A stretch of 64,000 bases of DNA from Donghicola tyrosinivorans (GTDB lineage Bacteria; Pseudomonadota; Alphaproteobacteria; Rhodobacterales; Rhodobacteraceae), in contig NZ_PVTQ01000002.1 in assembly GCF_003003355.1 (NCBI RefSeq), positions 186,001-250,000 of the forward strand, given 5' to 3'. The notes beneath the pieces were generated by a model. The model saw nothing but the letters and a program-made list of their open reading frames with translations. It was not told the origin of the DNA and searched no databases. Below are positions 17,153-27,236 of the stretch, one piece after another (position 1 is the first letter of the stretch; the number at the start of each line of letters is the position of its first letter). Made by a program: the position numbers and the translations under genes.

Positions 17153-18178
17153 GTGCAAGCAGACAGACAAAGCTTAAGTTGGGCAATCGTGATGACCGCC
17201 AAAGAGCCTGCCGCTCTGGTCCTTGCGAATGTTGGCTGGCACCTGTCTTTGGGCGCGCGTGAGGTGCATGTCTATCTGGACGATCCGTTGGACCCCGTGG
17301 CCGAGCCTTTGCGCAAGCTGGACCGCGTGCGTGTGGTTTTATGCGATGATGCCCATTGGCAGCGGCTGGGGCCCGACGCTCAGCACGCCATGCAGACCCG
17401 CCGCCAGTCCCTGAACGCGACCGAAGCCTACAAGATGACCGAAGCCGGATGGATGATCCATCTGGACGCGGATGAGTTCCTGTACCCGCAGGGGGACATG
17501 ACCCAGATTATGGCGGACGCCTATACGATGGGCGCGGATTTCCTGCGTGTCCGTCCGTGGGAACGCACCTATGTTCGGCGCAATCCCGAGGGCCTATTCG
17601 AAGGGGCCTTTCGCATTCCGGTCGGTGGGGGCGAGGCCGAGAACTGGCGCCTCTTCGGCGATATCTCGGAATTTCTGACCAAGGGAATGACCGGCCATGC
17701 GGCGGGGAAGTCCATGGTTCAGGTCGGGCAGGATTTGCGACTGGGAATTCACACGCCAAAGAAAAAGGGCGTGCAGCTAGAGGGGCGTCCGCTGTCCGAT
17801 CTGGTGCTGCTGCATTTCGACGGCATGACGCCTTTGCACTGGATGATGAAAATCCTGCGCTATCGTTTGGTGGATGCGGGCCGCATTCACCGGATGCTTG
17901 GGGGGCACCGTCAGGCGCAGGTACTGGCGGGGGTCGAGGCCTGCGAGAGCATGACCGACCTGCTGGAGTTTCATAATCTGCTAAAGCTCACCCGTCGCCG
18001 GATGCGCATCCGGCTGGAACAGACTGGCCGCTATAACTCGCTGGAGTTTGCGCCGCATGAGGCCATCACCAAGGCACTTGGATATATGCCTGATCTCTCG
18101 GTCGATGGGTTTGACGCGGAACTGCGTCGCCGCCATCCGGAACTGCTGGGTCTGCTGCCCGACCGGATGCCTGCCTGA
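17153..18178 (+). CDS. Glycosyltransferase family 2 protein
   Basis: 341 residues from a GTG start preceded by GGCAGGA. It has a GT2-like fold of the PF13704 type: SWAIVMTAKEPAALVL at the N-terminus, an early YLDDP and the metal-binding HLDADEF (about 103-109). It probably transfers a sugar to a surface polysaccharide, with unknown donor and acceptor. An ATG 61 codons upstream in frame (16970) is possible but that stretch looks intergenic. It lies alone on the plus strand between sucC and mdh, and a strong hairpin follows it. Confidence 0.78.
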   Translation: MQADRQSLSWAIVMTAKEPAALVLANVGWHLSLGAREVHVYLDDPLDPVAEPLRKLDRVRVVLCDDAHWQRLGPDAQHAMQTRRQSLNATEAYKMTEAGWMIHLDADEFLYPQGDMTQIMADAYTMGADFLRVRPWERTYVRRNPEGLFEGAFRIPVGGGEAENWRLFGDISEFLTKGMTGHAAGKSMVQVGQDLRLGIHTPKKKGVQLEGRPLSDLVLLHFDGMTPLHWMMKILRYRLVDAGRIHRMLGGHRQAQVLAGVEACESMTDLLEFHNLLKLTRRRMRIRLEQTGRYNSLEFAPHEAITKALGYMPDLSVDGFDAELRRRHPELLGLLPDRMPA

Positions 18179-18201
18179 TCCTTTGGCAAAGGCGCAAAGA
18201 A

Positions 18202-18233
18202 AAAGGCCGGTGGGCACTGCGCCACCGGCCTTT
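18202..18233. terminator. Bidirectional terminator between glycosyltransferase and mdh
   Basis: A perfect 12-bp stem, AAAGGCCGGTGG (18202-18213) with CCACCGGCCTTT (18222-18233). It sits between convergent genes and has A/T ends suited to both strands. Confidence 0.8.
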
Positions 18234-18256
18234 CACGTTCTTACCCGATGCGGCGA

Positions 18257-19339
<1,083 letters not shown>

Positions 19340-19380
19340 CTAAAGCCTTTGTTGTATGCGTTTTTTTGAAAGGAAATTTC

Positions 19381-20136
19381 GTGGTCTCTTTCGACCTGAT
19401 GTTTTTCGCAATCACCATCCCTGCCGTACTTTTTGCTGGAATTTCAAAGGCGGGCTTCGGTTCGGGGGCCGCTTTTGCGTCGTCTTCGATTCTGGCTTTG
19501 GTGCTGGAGCCGGGGGTCGCGCTGGGAATTATGCTGCCGCTTTTGATGCTGATGGATATTTTCAGCCTGCGCCCATATTGGCGGCGTTGGAGCTGGCTGG
19601 ATTTCAAGCGGATCGCTATCGGTGCGCTGCCCGGTGTGGCGCTGGGGGCGTGGTTGTATGACATCGCTGATCCGGACCTGTTCCGCCTGTTGATCGGGGG
19701 AATCAGCTTGGGATTCGTGGCCTGGGTGATTGCCCGTGCGCGCGGTTGGGTGCGGATTTCCACTGATCCTGCGGGGCCCGTTTGGGGCGGCGTTGCGGGG
19801 CTGGCGGCGGGCTTTACCAGCTTTGTCAGCCACGCGGGCGGCCCGCCTGTGGCCGTTTATCTGCTGCGCCAAGGGTTAGAGAAAACTGCGTTTCAGGCGA
19901 CAACAGTGATCACCTTCTGGGCGATCAACCTGATGAAGTTCATCCCCTATTCGACGCTGGGGATTTTCACCCGCCAGACCCTGACTGCCGATCTTCTGTT
20001 GGCGCCTTTTGCAGTGATTGGCGTTTTCTTGGGCGTTCGGGCCCATCATCTGGTCCCCGAGAAGCCGTTTTTCATGTTTACCTATGTCGCTCTGACCCTG
20101 ACTGGGATCAAACTGATCTGGGATGGATTGTTCTAA
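19381..20136 (+). CDS. TSUP family (TauE/SafE) membrane permease
   Basis: 251 residues with about eight hydrophobic helices and the typical N-terminal AGISKAGFGSGAAF block of the TauE/SafE family, which export sulfite, sulfoacetate or other organic anions. The GTG at 19381, preceded by AAAGGA, is preferred over a TTG five codons upstream. The substrate is unknown. It is divergent from mdh and upstream of the mcl2 gene with 87 nt between. Confidence 0.85.
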   Translation: MVSFDLMFFAITIPAVLFAGISKAGFGSGAAFASSSILALVLEPGVALGIMLPLLMLMDIFSLRPYWRRWSWLDFKRIAIGALPGVALGAWLYDIADPDLFRLLIGGISLGFVAWVIARARGWVRISTDPAGPVWGGVAGLAAGFTSFVSHAGGPPVAVYLLRQGLEKTAFQATTVITFWAINLMKFIPYSTLGIFTRQTLTADLLLAPFAVIGVFLGVRAHHLVPEKPFFMFTYVALTLTGIKLIWDGLF

Positions 20137-20223
20137 AGTATTCTGCGGCGCGGCGAGATTGCGCTTGAAATAGTCGGTCGAAAATGTATCCATCCGCGCA
20201 AGATTATTGCGAGGAGATTTCTC

Positions 20224-21081
20224 ATGGACGGCACCACACGGCCCACCCGCTCGGTACTTTACATCCCCGGCTCGAAAGAGCGTGCGCTGGAAAAGGCCAA
20301 AACTCTGGCCGTCGATGCGATCATCTTCGACCTCGAAGATGCGGTTGCGATCGATGAGAAAGTCGGCGCGCGCGACACGCTGAAAGCGGCGTTGGATGCG
20401 GGCGGCTTCGGCAACCGTATGAAGATCGTGCGCATTAACGGTTTGGACACCGAATGGGGCGAAGATGACGCCCGCGCCGTGGCCGACATGGCCTGTGATG
20501 CGGTCCTTCTGCCCAAGGTTGATGGCCCCGCGCAGTTGGACGCGCTGGCCGCGCTGGTCGGTGACAAGCCTCTGTGGGCGATGATGGAGACCTGCGCTGG
20601 CATGTTGAACGCCAACGCAATCGCGGCGCATCCGAAGCTGGAAGGCTTTGTCATGGGCACCAACGATCTGGCGAAAGAGCTGAACACCCGCTTCCGCGCC
20701 GACCGTCTGCCGATGCTGACCAGCTTGCAACTGTGTCTGCTGGCGGCCAAAGCCAACGGTGTGACCATCGTGGATGGCGTTTACAACGCGTTCAAGGATG
20801 ACGAAGGCCTGAAGGCCGAGTGCGATCAAGGCCGTGACATGGGCTTTGACGGCAAGACCCTGATCCATCCGGCGCAGGTTGCTGTCTGCAACGATGCCTT
20901 TGCCCCCTCTGAGGCCGAGATTGATCTGGCCAAGCGTCAGATCGAAGCTTTTGAGGCCGCTGAGGCCGCAGGGCAGGGCGTTGCGGTGGTCGACGGCAAG
21001 ATCGTCGAAAATCTGCACATTGTCACAGCGAAGAAAATTCTGGCACAAGCGGAGGCAATTGCAGCTCTAGCCGCGGAGTAA
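20224..21081 (+). CDS. mcl2: (3S)-malyl-CoA thioesterase (CitE-like, Mcl2 type)
   Basis: 285 residues of the HpcH/HpaI aldolase (CitE) superfamily. Substrate and Mg2+ ligands are in FDLEDAVAIDEK and in the METCAGMLNANAI and GTNDLAKEL blocks. Length and N-terminus fit Mcl2 of Rhodobacter sphaeroides, a thioesterase that hydrolyses (3S)-malyl-CoA to malate at the end of the ethylmalonyl-CoA pathway, rather than Mcl1, the longer true malyl-CoA lyase. It is in the same run as mch, which supports this. RBS is AGGAG. A citrate lyase beta-like role is the alternative. Confidence 0.8.
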   Translation: MDGTTRPTRSVLYIPGSKERALEKAKTLAVDAIIFDLEDAVAIDEKVGARDTLKAALDAGGFGNRMKIVRINGLDTEWGEDDARAVADMACDAVLLPKVDGPAQLDALAALVGDKPLWAMMETCAGMLNANAIAAHPKLEGFVMGTNDLAKELNTRFRADRLPMLTSLQLCLLAAKANGVTIVDGVYNAFKDDEGLKAECDQGRDMGFDGKTLIHPAQVAVCNDAFAPSEAEIDLAKRQIEAFEAAEAAGQGVAVVDGKIVENLHIVTAKKILAQAEAIAALAAE

Positions 21082-21086
21082 GCCAG

Positions 21087-21638
21087 ATGCTTATCCTGAT
21101 CCTCGGTCTCCTGCTTTGGGCAGGGGGCCACTATTACAAGCGAATTTTGCCCGAAATTCATGAACAGATGGGGCAGAAGGCCAAAGGCCTGTCGACCCTA
21201 CTGATCGTGATGGGCTTGGCGATGATGATCGTCGGCTACCGGAATGCCGATTTCATCAACGTGTGGTATCCGCCCACGTGGACGGTGCATCTGAACAACC
21301 TGCTGATGCTGGTTGCAGTGTTCTGTCTGGGAACGGCCCACACCAAAGGCCGTCTGCGCGGCTGGACGCGGCACCCGATGCTGATCTCGGTCAAAATCTG
21401 GGCGGTGGCGCATTTGCTTGTGAACGGGGATCTGGCCTCGATCGTACTGTTCGGCGGCATGCTGCTATGGGCAGGCGTTCAGGTCATGCTGATCAATCGC
21501 GCAGCGCCTGAATGGGAGCGTCCCGAAAAGGGCCCGGCCAAGAAGGACGTCATCCTTGTGATTGCCACGCTGGTTGCCTTTGGCGTCATCACCGGCATTC
21601 ATATGGCCTTGGGCGTTTCGCCCTTCCCACAAGGATAA
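21087..21638 (+). CDS. NnrU family membrane protein
   Basis: 183 residues with about five membrane helices. It matches the NnrU family (GHYYKRILPE near the start, TWTVHLNNLLML, GTAHTKGRLRGWTRHPMLISVKIWAVAHLLVNGD), whose members are linked to nitrite/nitric oxide metabolism or carotenoid isomerisation (related to Z-ISO). It starts 5 nt after mcl2. No denitrification gene is nearby, so a nitrogen oxide role is not supported here. Confidence 0.82.
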   Translation: MLILILGLLLWAGGHYYKRILPEIHEQMGQKAKGLSTLLIVMGLAMMIVGYRNADFINVWYPPTWTVHLNNLLMLVAVFCLGTAHTKGRLRGWTRHPMLISVKIWAVAHLLVNGDLASIVLFGGMLLWAGVQVMLINRAAPEWERPEKGPAKKDVILVIATLVAFGVITGIHMALGVSPFPQG

Positions 21639-21643
21639 GACTG

Positions 21644-21850
21644 ATGAGCAAAATCTATCGTTTTCTGACCGAGGACGACACCTCGGCCTTCTGCCACAAG
21701 GTATCGCTGGCCCTGTCCAAGGGCTGGGTGCTGGAGGGCAGCCCGACCTATGCGTTTGACCACTCTACCGGCAAGATGCGGTGCGGTCAGGCGGTCACAA
21801 AAGAGATTGCGGGTGAGTACACCCCTGAAATGAAACTCGGAGAGCAATGA
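21644..21850 (+). CDS. DUF1737 domain protein
   Basis: 68 residues covering a single DUF1737 domain (YRFLTEDDTSAFCHKVSLALSKGWVLEGSPTY pattern, a short alpha/beta fold). The function is unknown. The ATG at 21644 follows the nnrU-like gene by 5 nt and the next gene starts 1 nt after its stop, so it is a true operon member. Confidence 0.78.
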   Translation: MSKIYRFLTEDDTSAFCHKVSLALSKGWVLEGSPTYAFDHSTGKMRCGQAVTKEIAGEYTPEMKLGEQ

Positions 21851-21851
21851 C

Positions 21852-22883
21852 ATGAGCAAGACCAACGCGGGACGTTTCTTTGAAGATTATGCAGTGGGCC
21901 AAGTGATTGACCACGCGGTTCCGCGGACGGTCTCGGGCGGAGAGCGCGCGCTGTATCACGCGCTCTATCCTGCCCGTCATGCCCTGTATTCGTCGGATAA
22001 ATTCGCGCAGGACAGTGGTCTGCCGAAATCGCCGATGGATGATCTGATCGCGTTCCACACCGTGTTCGGCAAGACCGTACCGGACGTGTCTTTGAACGCG
22101 GTTGCCAACCTTGGCTACGCCGAGGGCCGGTTCCTGAAGCCAGTGTACGAGGGCGACACCCTGCGTTCGCGCAGTGAGGTGATCGGGACCAAGCAGAACT
22201 CGAACGGGAAGACCGGTGTCGTCTATGTCCGCACCCAAGGTCTGAACCAGAACGACGAAGTCGTGATGGAATATGTCCGCTGGGTCATGGTGCGTAAGCG
22301 CGACGTGGATGCGGCTGTGCCTGATGCCGTTGTGCCCGATCTGAAGAAGGTTCTGGGTGTCGAGGATCTGGTGATCCCCGAGGGGCTGGATTTCTCGAAC
22401 TACGATTTCACGTTGGCCGGTGAGACTCATCGTTGGGATGATTATCAGGTGGGCGAGAAGATCGACCACGTGGATGGCGTCACCATCGAAGAGGCCGAGC
22501 ACATGATGGCCACCCGCCTGTGGCAGAACACCGCCAAGGTGCATTTCGACGCGACCTTCCGCGAAGATGGCAAGCGTCTGATCTACGGTGGTCACGTGAT
22601 CTCGATGGCGCGGGCGCTGTCGTTCAACGGTCTGGCCAACGCGCAGATGATCGTCGGCATCAACGGCGGCGCGCACGCAAACCCCTGCTTTGCTGGCGAC
22701 ACAGTAAAATGTTGGACCGAGGTGCTGGACAAGACAGAAACCAATGCCCCCGGCGTGGGTGCTTTGCGTTTGCGTCTGGTCGCAACCAAGGGTGGAACCC
22801 CGTTTGCACTAAAGGGTGAAGACGGAAAGTATGACCCCAACGTCCTTCTGGACTTGGACTATTGGGTGTTGATTCCCCGTTAA
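21852..22883 (+). CDS. mch: Mesaconyl-CoA hydratase
   Basis: 343 residues with two MaoC-like hot-dog domains (about 1-160 and 185-343); the second has DDYQVGEKIDHVDGVTIEEAEH. Length and sequence fit Mch of Rhodobacter sphaeroides, which hydrates mesaconyl-C1-CoA to beta-methylmalyl-CoA in the ethylmalonyl-CoA pathway. It is in one operon with mcl2. Downstream lie the sdh operators, so the sdh genes have their own control. Confidence 0.92.
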   Translation: MSKTNAGRFFEDYAVGQVIDHAVPRTVSGGERALYHALYPARHALYSSDKFAQDSGLPKSPMDDLIAFHTVFGKTVPDVSLNAVANLGYAEGRFLKPVYEGDTLRSRSEVIGTKQNSNGKTGVVYVRTQGLNQNDEVVMEYVRWVMVRKRDVDAAVPDAVVPDLKKVLGVEDLVIPEGLDFSNYDFTLAGETHRWDDYQVGEKIDHVDGVTIEEAEHMMATRLWQNTAKVHFDATFREDGKRLIYGGHVISMARALSFNGLANAQMIVGINGGAHANPCFAGDTVKCWTEVLDKTETNAPGVGALRLRLVATKGGTPFALKGEDGKYDPNVLLDLDYWVLIPR

Positions 22884-22891
22884 CGCTAAAG

Positions 22892-22922
22892 TGTGATCAC
22901 GCTTATTGCGGGCGTGATCACA
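22892..22922. promoter_or_regulatory. Paired TGTGATCACA-like operators upstream of sdhC
   Basis: TGTGATCACG (22892-22901) and CGTGATCACA (22913-22922) are 21 bp apart centre to centre, the same spacing as the pair before sucC. Each differs from the perfect palindrome at one outer base. They lie 9 nt after mch and about 130 nt before sdhC. Confidence 0.68.
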
Positions 22923-22968
22923 AAACCCGCGAAATGCGCGAATTTCTGTGCTGCGGTGCAGTGAAACC

Positions 22969-22996
22969 GTGACAGCACGAAAAAAATCACTATCAC
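22969..22996 (+). promoter_or_regulatory. Possible sdh promoter
   Basis: GTGACA (22969-22974), 16 bp, then TATCAC (22991-22996), a fair match to a housekeeping promoter. It is downstream of the paired palindromes, which would then lie near -80 to -110, a position more usual for activation. Weak by eye. Confidence 0.3.
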
Positions 22997-23053
22997 TCTG
23001 CTCCAAGGCACCGTGGCCGCTGGGAGTCGGCCGCGCAACCGAAAGGAAGAACA

Positions 23054-23446
23054 ATGGCTGATGTGAACCGCGGCAACCGCCCGCTCTCACCGCATCTGAC
23101 GATCTATCGCTTGCCGATCACTGCGATTACGTCGATTCTTGTCCGTATCACCGGAAACGCATTGCTGGTTGCAGCACTGATGACCGTTTGGTGGTTCCTG
23201 GCGGCCGCTTCTGGCCCCGAATACTACGAATTCGCCAACGGCGTGATCACAAGCTGGTTTGGTGATCTGGTCATGGCCCTGTCGGTGCTGGGCCTTTGGT
23301 ACCACACCCTTGGCGGCGTGCGTCACCTGATCTGGGACCAGGTCATCGGTCTGGACATCGTAACCGCTGAAAGCCTGAGCTGGGCTGTGATCATCGGGTC
23401 TGTAGCACTGACTGTGCTGACCTGGGTCATCATGCTGGTCGCATAA
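23054..23446 (+). CDS. sdhC: Succinate dehydrogenase cytochrome b556 subunit
   Basis: 130 residues with three membrane helices. The family motif RPLSPHLTIYR is at the N-terminus and the haem-ligand region HTLGGVRHLIWD is after residue 80. It anchors the SdhAB dimer and binds haem b and quinone. It is the first gene of the sdh operon, with AAGGAAG upstream. Confidence 0.95.
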   Translation: MADVNRGNRPLSPHLTIYRLPITAITSILVRITGNALLVAALMTVWWFLAAASGPEYYEFANGVITSWFGDLVMALSVLGLWYHTLGGVRHLIWDQVIGLDIVTAESLSWAVIIGSVALTVLTWVIMLVA

Positions 23447-23460
23447 GAGGAGAGCGTCAG

Positions 23461-23832
23461 ATGGCATATCTTACCCCCCGCAAGCGCGCGACAGGCATGG
23501 GCTCGGCCAAATCGGGCGTCGAGCATTTCTGGAACATGAAGGTCAGCTCGATCGGTCTGCTGATCCTGGTTCCCTTGTTCCTGTTCACTTTTGGTCCTGC
23601 TCTTGGCAGCAGCTATGAGGAAATGGTTGCCTATTACCAGCATCCGTTCCCCGCGATCGTTGCGATCCTGACCCTGAGTGTCGGTTTCATGCACTTCAAG
23701 AACGGCTTTCAGGTCCTGATCGAGGACTACGTCCACGGTGCTGCTGGCCAGTACTCGATCATTGCGATGAACTGCCTGTGCTACGCCGCTGCGGCGACCG
23801 GCATCTTCTCGATCATCCGCATCGCACTTTAA
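23461..23832 (+). CDS. sdhD: Succinate dehydrogenase membrane anchor subunit
   Basis: 123 residues, three membrane helices. It contains MHFKNGFQVLIEDYVHG, the conserved haem and quinone-site block of alphaproteobacterial SdhD. The gene is 14 nt after sdhC and 15 nt before sdhA. Confidence 0.94.
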   Translation: MAYLTPRKRATGMGSAKSGVEHFWNMKVSSIGLLILVPLFLFTFGPALGSSYEEMVAYYQHPFPAIVAILTLSVGFMHFKNGFQVLIEDYVHGAAGQYSIIAMNCLCYAAAATGIFSIIRIAL

Positions 23833-23847
23833 TTCGGAGACGCGCAG

Positions 23848-25653
23848 ATGGCTGCATACGAATACGAAACCCACGAATATGACGTGGTGGTGGTCGGCGC
23901 TGGTGGCGCGGGCCTGCGTGCAACCCTTGGCATGGCCGAACAGGGCCTGCGCACCGCTTGTGTGACCAAGGTTTTCCCGACCCGTTCGCACACTGTTGCG
24001 GCACAGGGCGGTATTGCTGCTTCGCTGGGGAACATGGGTCCCGACAGCTGGCAGTGGCACATGTACGACACCGTAAAAGGTTCGGACTGGCTGGGTGACA
24101 CCGACGCGATGGAATACCTCGCACGGGAAGCGCCCGCCGCGGTCTATGAGCTGGAGCACTATGGCGTGCCCTTCAGCCGGACCGAAGAAGGCAAAATCTA
24201 CCAGCGTCCTTTCGGTGGCCACACCACCGAATTCGGCGAAGGCCCCGCTGTGCAGCGTACCTGCGCGGCTGCGGACCGGACCGGTCACGCGATCCTGCAC
24301 ACCCTCTACGGCCAGTCGGTCAAGAACAACGCGGAATTCTTCATTGAATACTTCGCGCTGGACCTGCTGATGTCCGATGATGGCGTCTGCACCGGTGTTG
24401 TCTGCTGGAAGCTGGACGACGGTACCATGCACGTCTTCAACGCGAAGATGGTTGTTCTGGCGACCGGCGGTTATGGCCGTGCCTACTTCAGCGCGACTTC
24501 GGCCCACACCTGCACCGGTGACGGTGGCGGTATGGTGGCCCGCGCAGGTCTGCCCCTGCAGGACATGGAATTCGTTCAGTTCCACCCCACCGGTATCTAC
24601 GGCGCAGGCTGTCTGATCACCGAAGGTGCGCGTGGCGAAGGCGGTTACCTGACCAACAGCCAGGGCGAGCGCTTCATGGAGCGTTACGCACCGAACTACA
24701 AAGACCTTGCGCCGCGTGACTACGTTTCGCGTTGTATGACCATGGAAATCCGCGAAGGCCGCGGTGTGGGTTCTGAAGGGGATCACATCCACCTGAACCT
24801 GTCGCACCTGCCGCCCGAGGCGCTGCAGCTGCGTCTGCCCGGTATCTCGGAATCGGCTCGCATCTTTGCTGGCGTAGACGTCACCAAAGAGCCGATCCCC
24901 GTTATCCCGACCGTGCACTACAACATGGGCGGTATTCCGACCAACTACTGGGGCGAAGTGCTGAACCCGACCGCCGAAGACCCGACCGCAGTGGTCCCCG
25001 GTCTGATGGCTGTGGGCGAAGCGGGCTGTGCCTCGGTTCACGGTGCAAACCGTCTGGGCTCGAACTCGCTGATCGACCTCGTGGTCTTTGGCCGCGCTGC
25101 CGCGATCCGCGCTGGCGAGGTTGTCGACCGCGCCGCATCGATCCCTGCGACCAACACCGCTCAGGTCGACAAGTGCTTCGAGCGCTTCGACAGCCTGCGC
25201 AATGCAACCGGTGCAATCCCGACCGCAGACCTGCGTCTGGAAATGCAGAAGACCATGCAGCGTGACGCGGCGGTCTTCCGTACCTCGGAAACCCTGTCGC
25301 AGGGCGTGACCGACATGACGGCGATTGCTGGCAAGATGGGCGATCTGAAGGTCACCGACCGTAGCCTGGTCTGGAACACCGACCTGATGGAAACGCTGGA
25401 GCTGACCAACCTGATGCCGAACGCGCTGGCCACCATCGTTGGTGCCGAAGCCCGTAAGGAATCGCGCGGCGCCCACGCCCATGAGGATTTCACCAACCGC
25501 GACGACGAAAACTGGCGTGTACACACCGTCAGCCGCGTCGAAGGCAACAAGGTGGATCTGTCCTACCGTCCCGTAATCGTTGATCCGCTGACCAACGAAG
25601 ATCAGGGCGGCATCGAGCTGAAGAAGATCGCACCCAAGGCGCGGACTTTCTAA
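23848..25653 (+). CDS. sdhA: Succinate dehydrogenase flavoprotein subunit
   Basis: 601 residues. It has the FAD-binding [11 protein letters not shown], the covalent flavin histidine in [11 protein letters not shown], the active-site region with [22 protein letters not shown] and the C-terminal domain with the [11 protein letters not shown] block. It oxidises succinate to fumarate. The stop overlaps the start of a small lipoprotein gene, TAATG. Confidence 0.97.
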   Translation: MAAYEYETHEYDVVVVGAGGAGLRATLGMAEQGLRTACVTKVFPTRSHTVAAQGGIAASLGNMGPDSWQWHMYDTVKGSDWLGDTDAMEYLAREAPAAVYELEHYGVPFSRTEEGKIYQRPFGGHTTEFGEGPAVQRTCAAADRTGHAILHTLYGQSVKNNAEFFIEYFALDLLMSDDGVCTGVVCWKLDDGTMHVFNAKMVVLATGGYGRAYFSATSAHTCTGDGGGMVARAGLPLQDMEFVQFHPTGIYGAGCLITEGARGEGGYLTNSQGERFMERYAPNYKDLAPRDYVSRCMTMEIREGRGVGSEGDHIHLNLSHLPPEALQLRLPGISESARIFAGVDVTKEPIPVIPTVHYNMGGIPTNYWGEVLNPTAEDPTAVVPGLMAVGEAGCASVHGANRLGSNSLIDLVVFGRAAAIRAGEVVDRAASIPATNTAQVDKCFERFDSLRNATGAIPTADLRLEMQKTMQRDAAVFRTSETLSQGVTDMTAIAGKMGDLKVTDRSLVWNTDLMETLELTNLMPNALATIVGAEARKESRGAHAHEDFTNRDDENWRVHTVSRVEGNKVDLSYRPVIVDPLTNEDQGGIELKKIAPKARTF

Positions 25654-25982
25654 TGGGGATTGCAGAGGCTTTCCGGCGGGCATCGTCTGCCGGTTTGCTG
25701 ATCGGACTGGCGGCCTGCGGGGCGCAATCGGTTCCCGATCAGCCCTCTGCACCCGCGCTGGACCGGATGGCAGCATCAATGGCTATCCGTCCGGTCGTTG
25801 AAAAATATGTGCCTGCGGCGCAGGCTGGCGTGGTCTCTGACTGCGTGGCTCAAACAGCCCCCGCCGCGGACATTTCGAACTTTCTCCGGATGGGGGCGGC
25901 GTTTAACACGCAGACCCGCCGCATTCTGGAGCTGATCAAGGCGCCTGCCGCCAACGATTGTATCGCGAAACAGCTTCTCTGA
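25653..25982 (+). CDS. Small lipoprotein inside the sdh operon
   Basis: 109 residues. The signal sequence ends in a lipobox, GLAAC, with Cys22. The mature part has two further cysteines (in VSDCVAQ and NDCIAKQ) that could form a disulfide in the periplasm or outer membrane. The ATG overlaps the sdhA stop and the gene ends 12 nt before sdhB, so it must be translated with sdhAB. No domain is recognised. A role in Sdh biogenesis is only a guess from position. Confidence 0.75.
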   Translation: MGIAEAFRRASSAGLLIGLAACGAQSVPDQPSAPALDRMAASMAIRPVVEKYVPAAQAGVVSDCVAQTAPAADISNFLRMGAAFNTQTRRILELIKAPAANDCIAKQLL

Positions 25983-25994
25983 GAGGAGAGACCC

Positions 25995-26774
25995 ATGGTT
26001 GAATTGGCTCTGCCCAAGAATAGCCGTATCACCACAGGCAAAACCTGGCCCAAGCCCGAGGGTGCGACCAACCTGCGCACAGTGCAGATTTATCGCTGGA
26101 ACCCCGACGACGGTCAGAACCCGCGCGTCGATACGTACTTTGTGGACATGGACACCTGTGGTCCGATGGTTCTGGACGTTCTGATCAAGATCAAGAACGA
26201 GATGGACCCCACGCTGACCTTCCGTCGTTCGTGCCGTGAAGGCATCTGTGGCTCGTGCGCCATGAACATCGACGGGATCAACACGCTGGCCTGTATCTAC
26301 GGTCTGGATGAGATCAAAGGCGACGTGAAGATCTACCCGCTGCCGCACATGCCGGTGGTGAAGGACCTTGTTCCGGATCTGACCCACTTCTACGCACAGC
26401 ACGCCAGCATCATGCCGTGGCTGGAAACCAAGACCAACACTCCCAAGAAAGAGTGGAAGCAGTCGATCGAAGATCGCGAAAAGCTGGATGGTCTGTATGA
26501 GTGCGTTATGTGCGCCTGCTGCTCGACCAGCTGCCCCAGCTACTGGTGGAACGGCGATCGGTACCTCGGCCCTGCCGCACTGCTGCACGCCTACCGCTGG
26601 CTGATCGACAGCCGCGATGAGGCCACCGGCGAACGTCTGGACAACCTTGAAGACCCCTTCAAGCTGTACCGCTGCCACACCATCATGAACTGTGCAAAAA
26701 CTTGCCCCAAGGGTCTGAACCCTGCAAAGGCCATTGCATCGATCAAGAAGATGATGGTCGACCGCGCTTACTAA
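25995..26774 (+). CDS. sdhB: Succinate dehydrogenase iron-sulfur subunit
   Basis: 259 residues with the cysteines for three Fe-S clusters: [12 protein letters not shown] plus a following Cys (2Fe-2S), [12 protein letters not shown] (4Fe-4S) and [14 protein letters not shown] (3Fe-4S with the last 4Fe-4S ligand). It passes electrons from the flavin to quinone. AGAGGAGA precedes the ATG. A terminator follows. Confidence 0.97.
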   Translation: MVELALPKNSRITTGKTWPKPEGATNLRTVQIYRWNPDDGQNPRVDTYFVDMDTCGPMVLDVLIKIKNEMDPTLTFRRSCREGICGSCAMNIDGINTLACIYGLDEIKGDVKIYPLPHMPVVKDLVPDLTHFYAQHASIMPWLETKTNTPKKEWKQSIEDREKLDGLYECVMCACCSTSCPSYWWNGDRYLGPAALLHAYRWLIDSRDEATGERLDNLEDPFKLYRCHTIMNCAKTCPKGLNPAKAIASIKKMMVDRAY

Positions 26775-26798
26775 GGCCGGACTGCCCAAGAGATGATC

Positions 26799-26836
26799 AA
26801 CTGCCGCGGCGCTATGCGTTCGCGGCAGTTTTGCGT
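26799..26836 (+). terminator. Terminator after sdhB
   Basis: A 10-bp stem, AACTGCCGCG (26799-26808) with CGCGGCAGTT (26821-26830), followed by TTGCGTTT. It ends the sdhCDA-lipoprotein-sdhB transcript. Confidence 0.75.
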
Positions 26837-26948
26837 TTCAGCTATGCGTTTTGCGCATGGAAAACTTGCTCAAATGTGGGGTGCACTTTGTGCGCCGCAG
26901 GTCCATATCAATACGCAGGGGAGGAGCTACCAACGTATAGGTGCTCTG

Positions 26949-27101
26949 ATGCAAGTAACTGCAAACACAACCGCTGCCGACGAAGCTCTGGAAGTTATGT
27001 TCGGCTACTACACCCCTGAGACCGATGCAGAGGCTCCCGCGACTGCGGCCGCTGCGCCGGAAGTTCACGAAGAATACGTAGATTACTACGAAGCGGCCTG
27101 A
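26949..27101 (+). CDS. Small hypothetical protein, 50 residues
   Basis: The frame is open from 26793, but the upstream part overlaps the sdhB terminator, so the ATG at 26949 is preferred. The product is acidic with Ala/Pro-rich spacing and ends in EEYVDYYEAA. A weak AGGTG lies about 8 nt before the ATG; a much better GGAGGAG is about 20 nt upstream, too far. No domain is recognised. The gene may be real, or the frame may be a chance opening. Confidence 0.4.
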   Translation: MQVTANTTAADEALEVMFGYYTPETDAEAPATAAAAPEVHEEYVDYYEAA

Positions 27102-27236
27102 ATTCAGGCTGTCTGGCGGGTGCACCCCTCTGCGCACCCATAGATTTCTGCGGGGTCCGTCTGTATGTCCTTCGGGGCAGGGGCGGGCCCCATTTGTTTT
27201 TATGAAGGTCCAAGCGGGCCGAAAGAGGAGCGCGTC

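Noticed and set aside
23241-23252. Further CGTGATCACA palindrome inside sdhC
   Set aside because: It is a single site in coding sequence (Val-Ile-Thr codons). Similar single GTGATCAC words occur in lpd and in the ABC permease gene, so by itself it is not evidence of an operator.
23323-25779. 818-codon open frame on the minus strand opposite the sdh genes
   Set aside because: It lies entirely antisense to sdhC, sdhD and sdhA, which have clear motifs. Its composition is that of a GC-skewed shadow frame.
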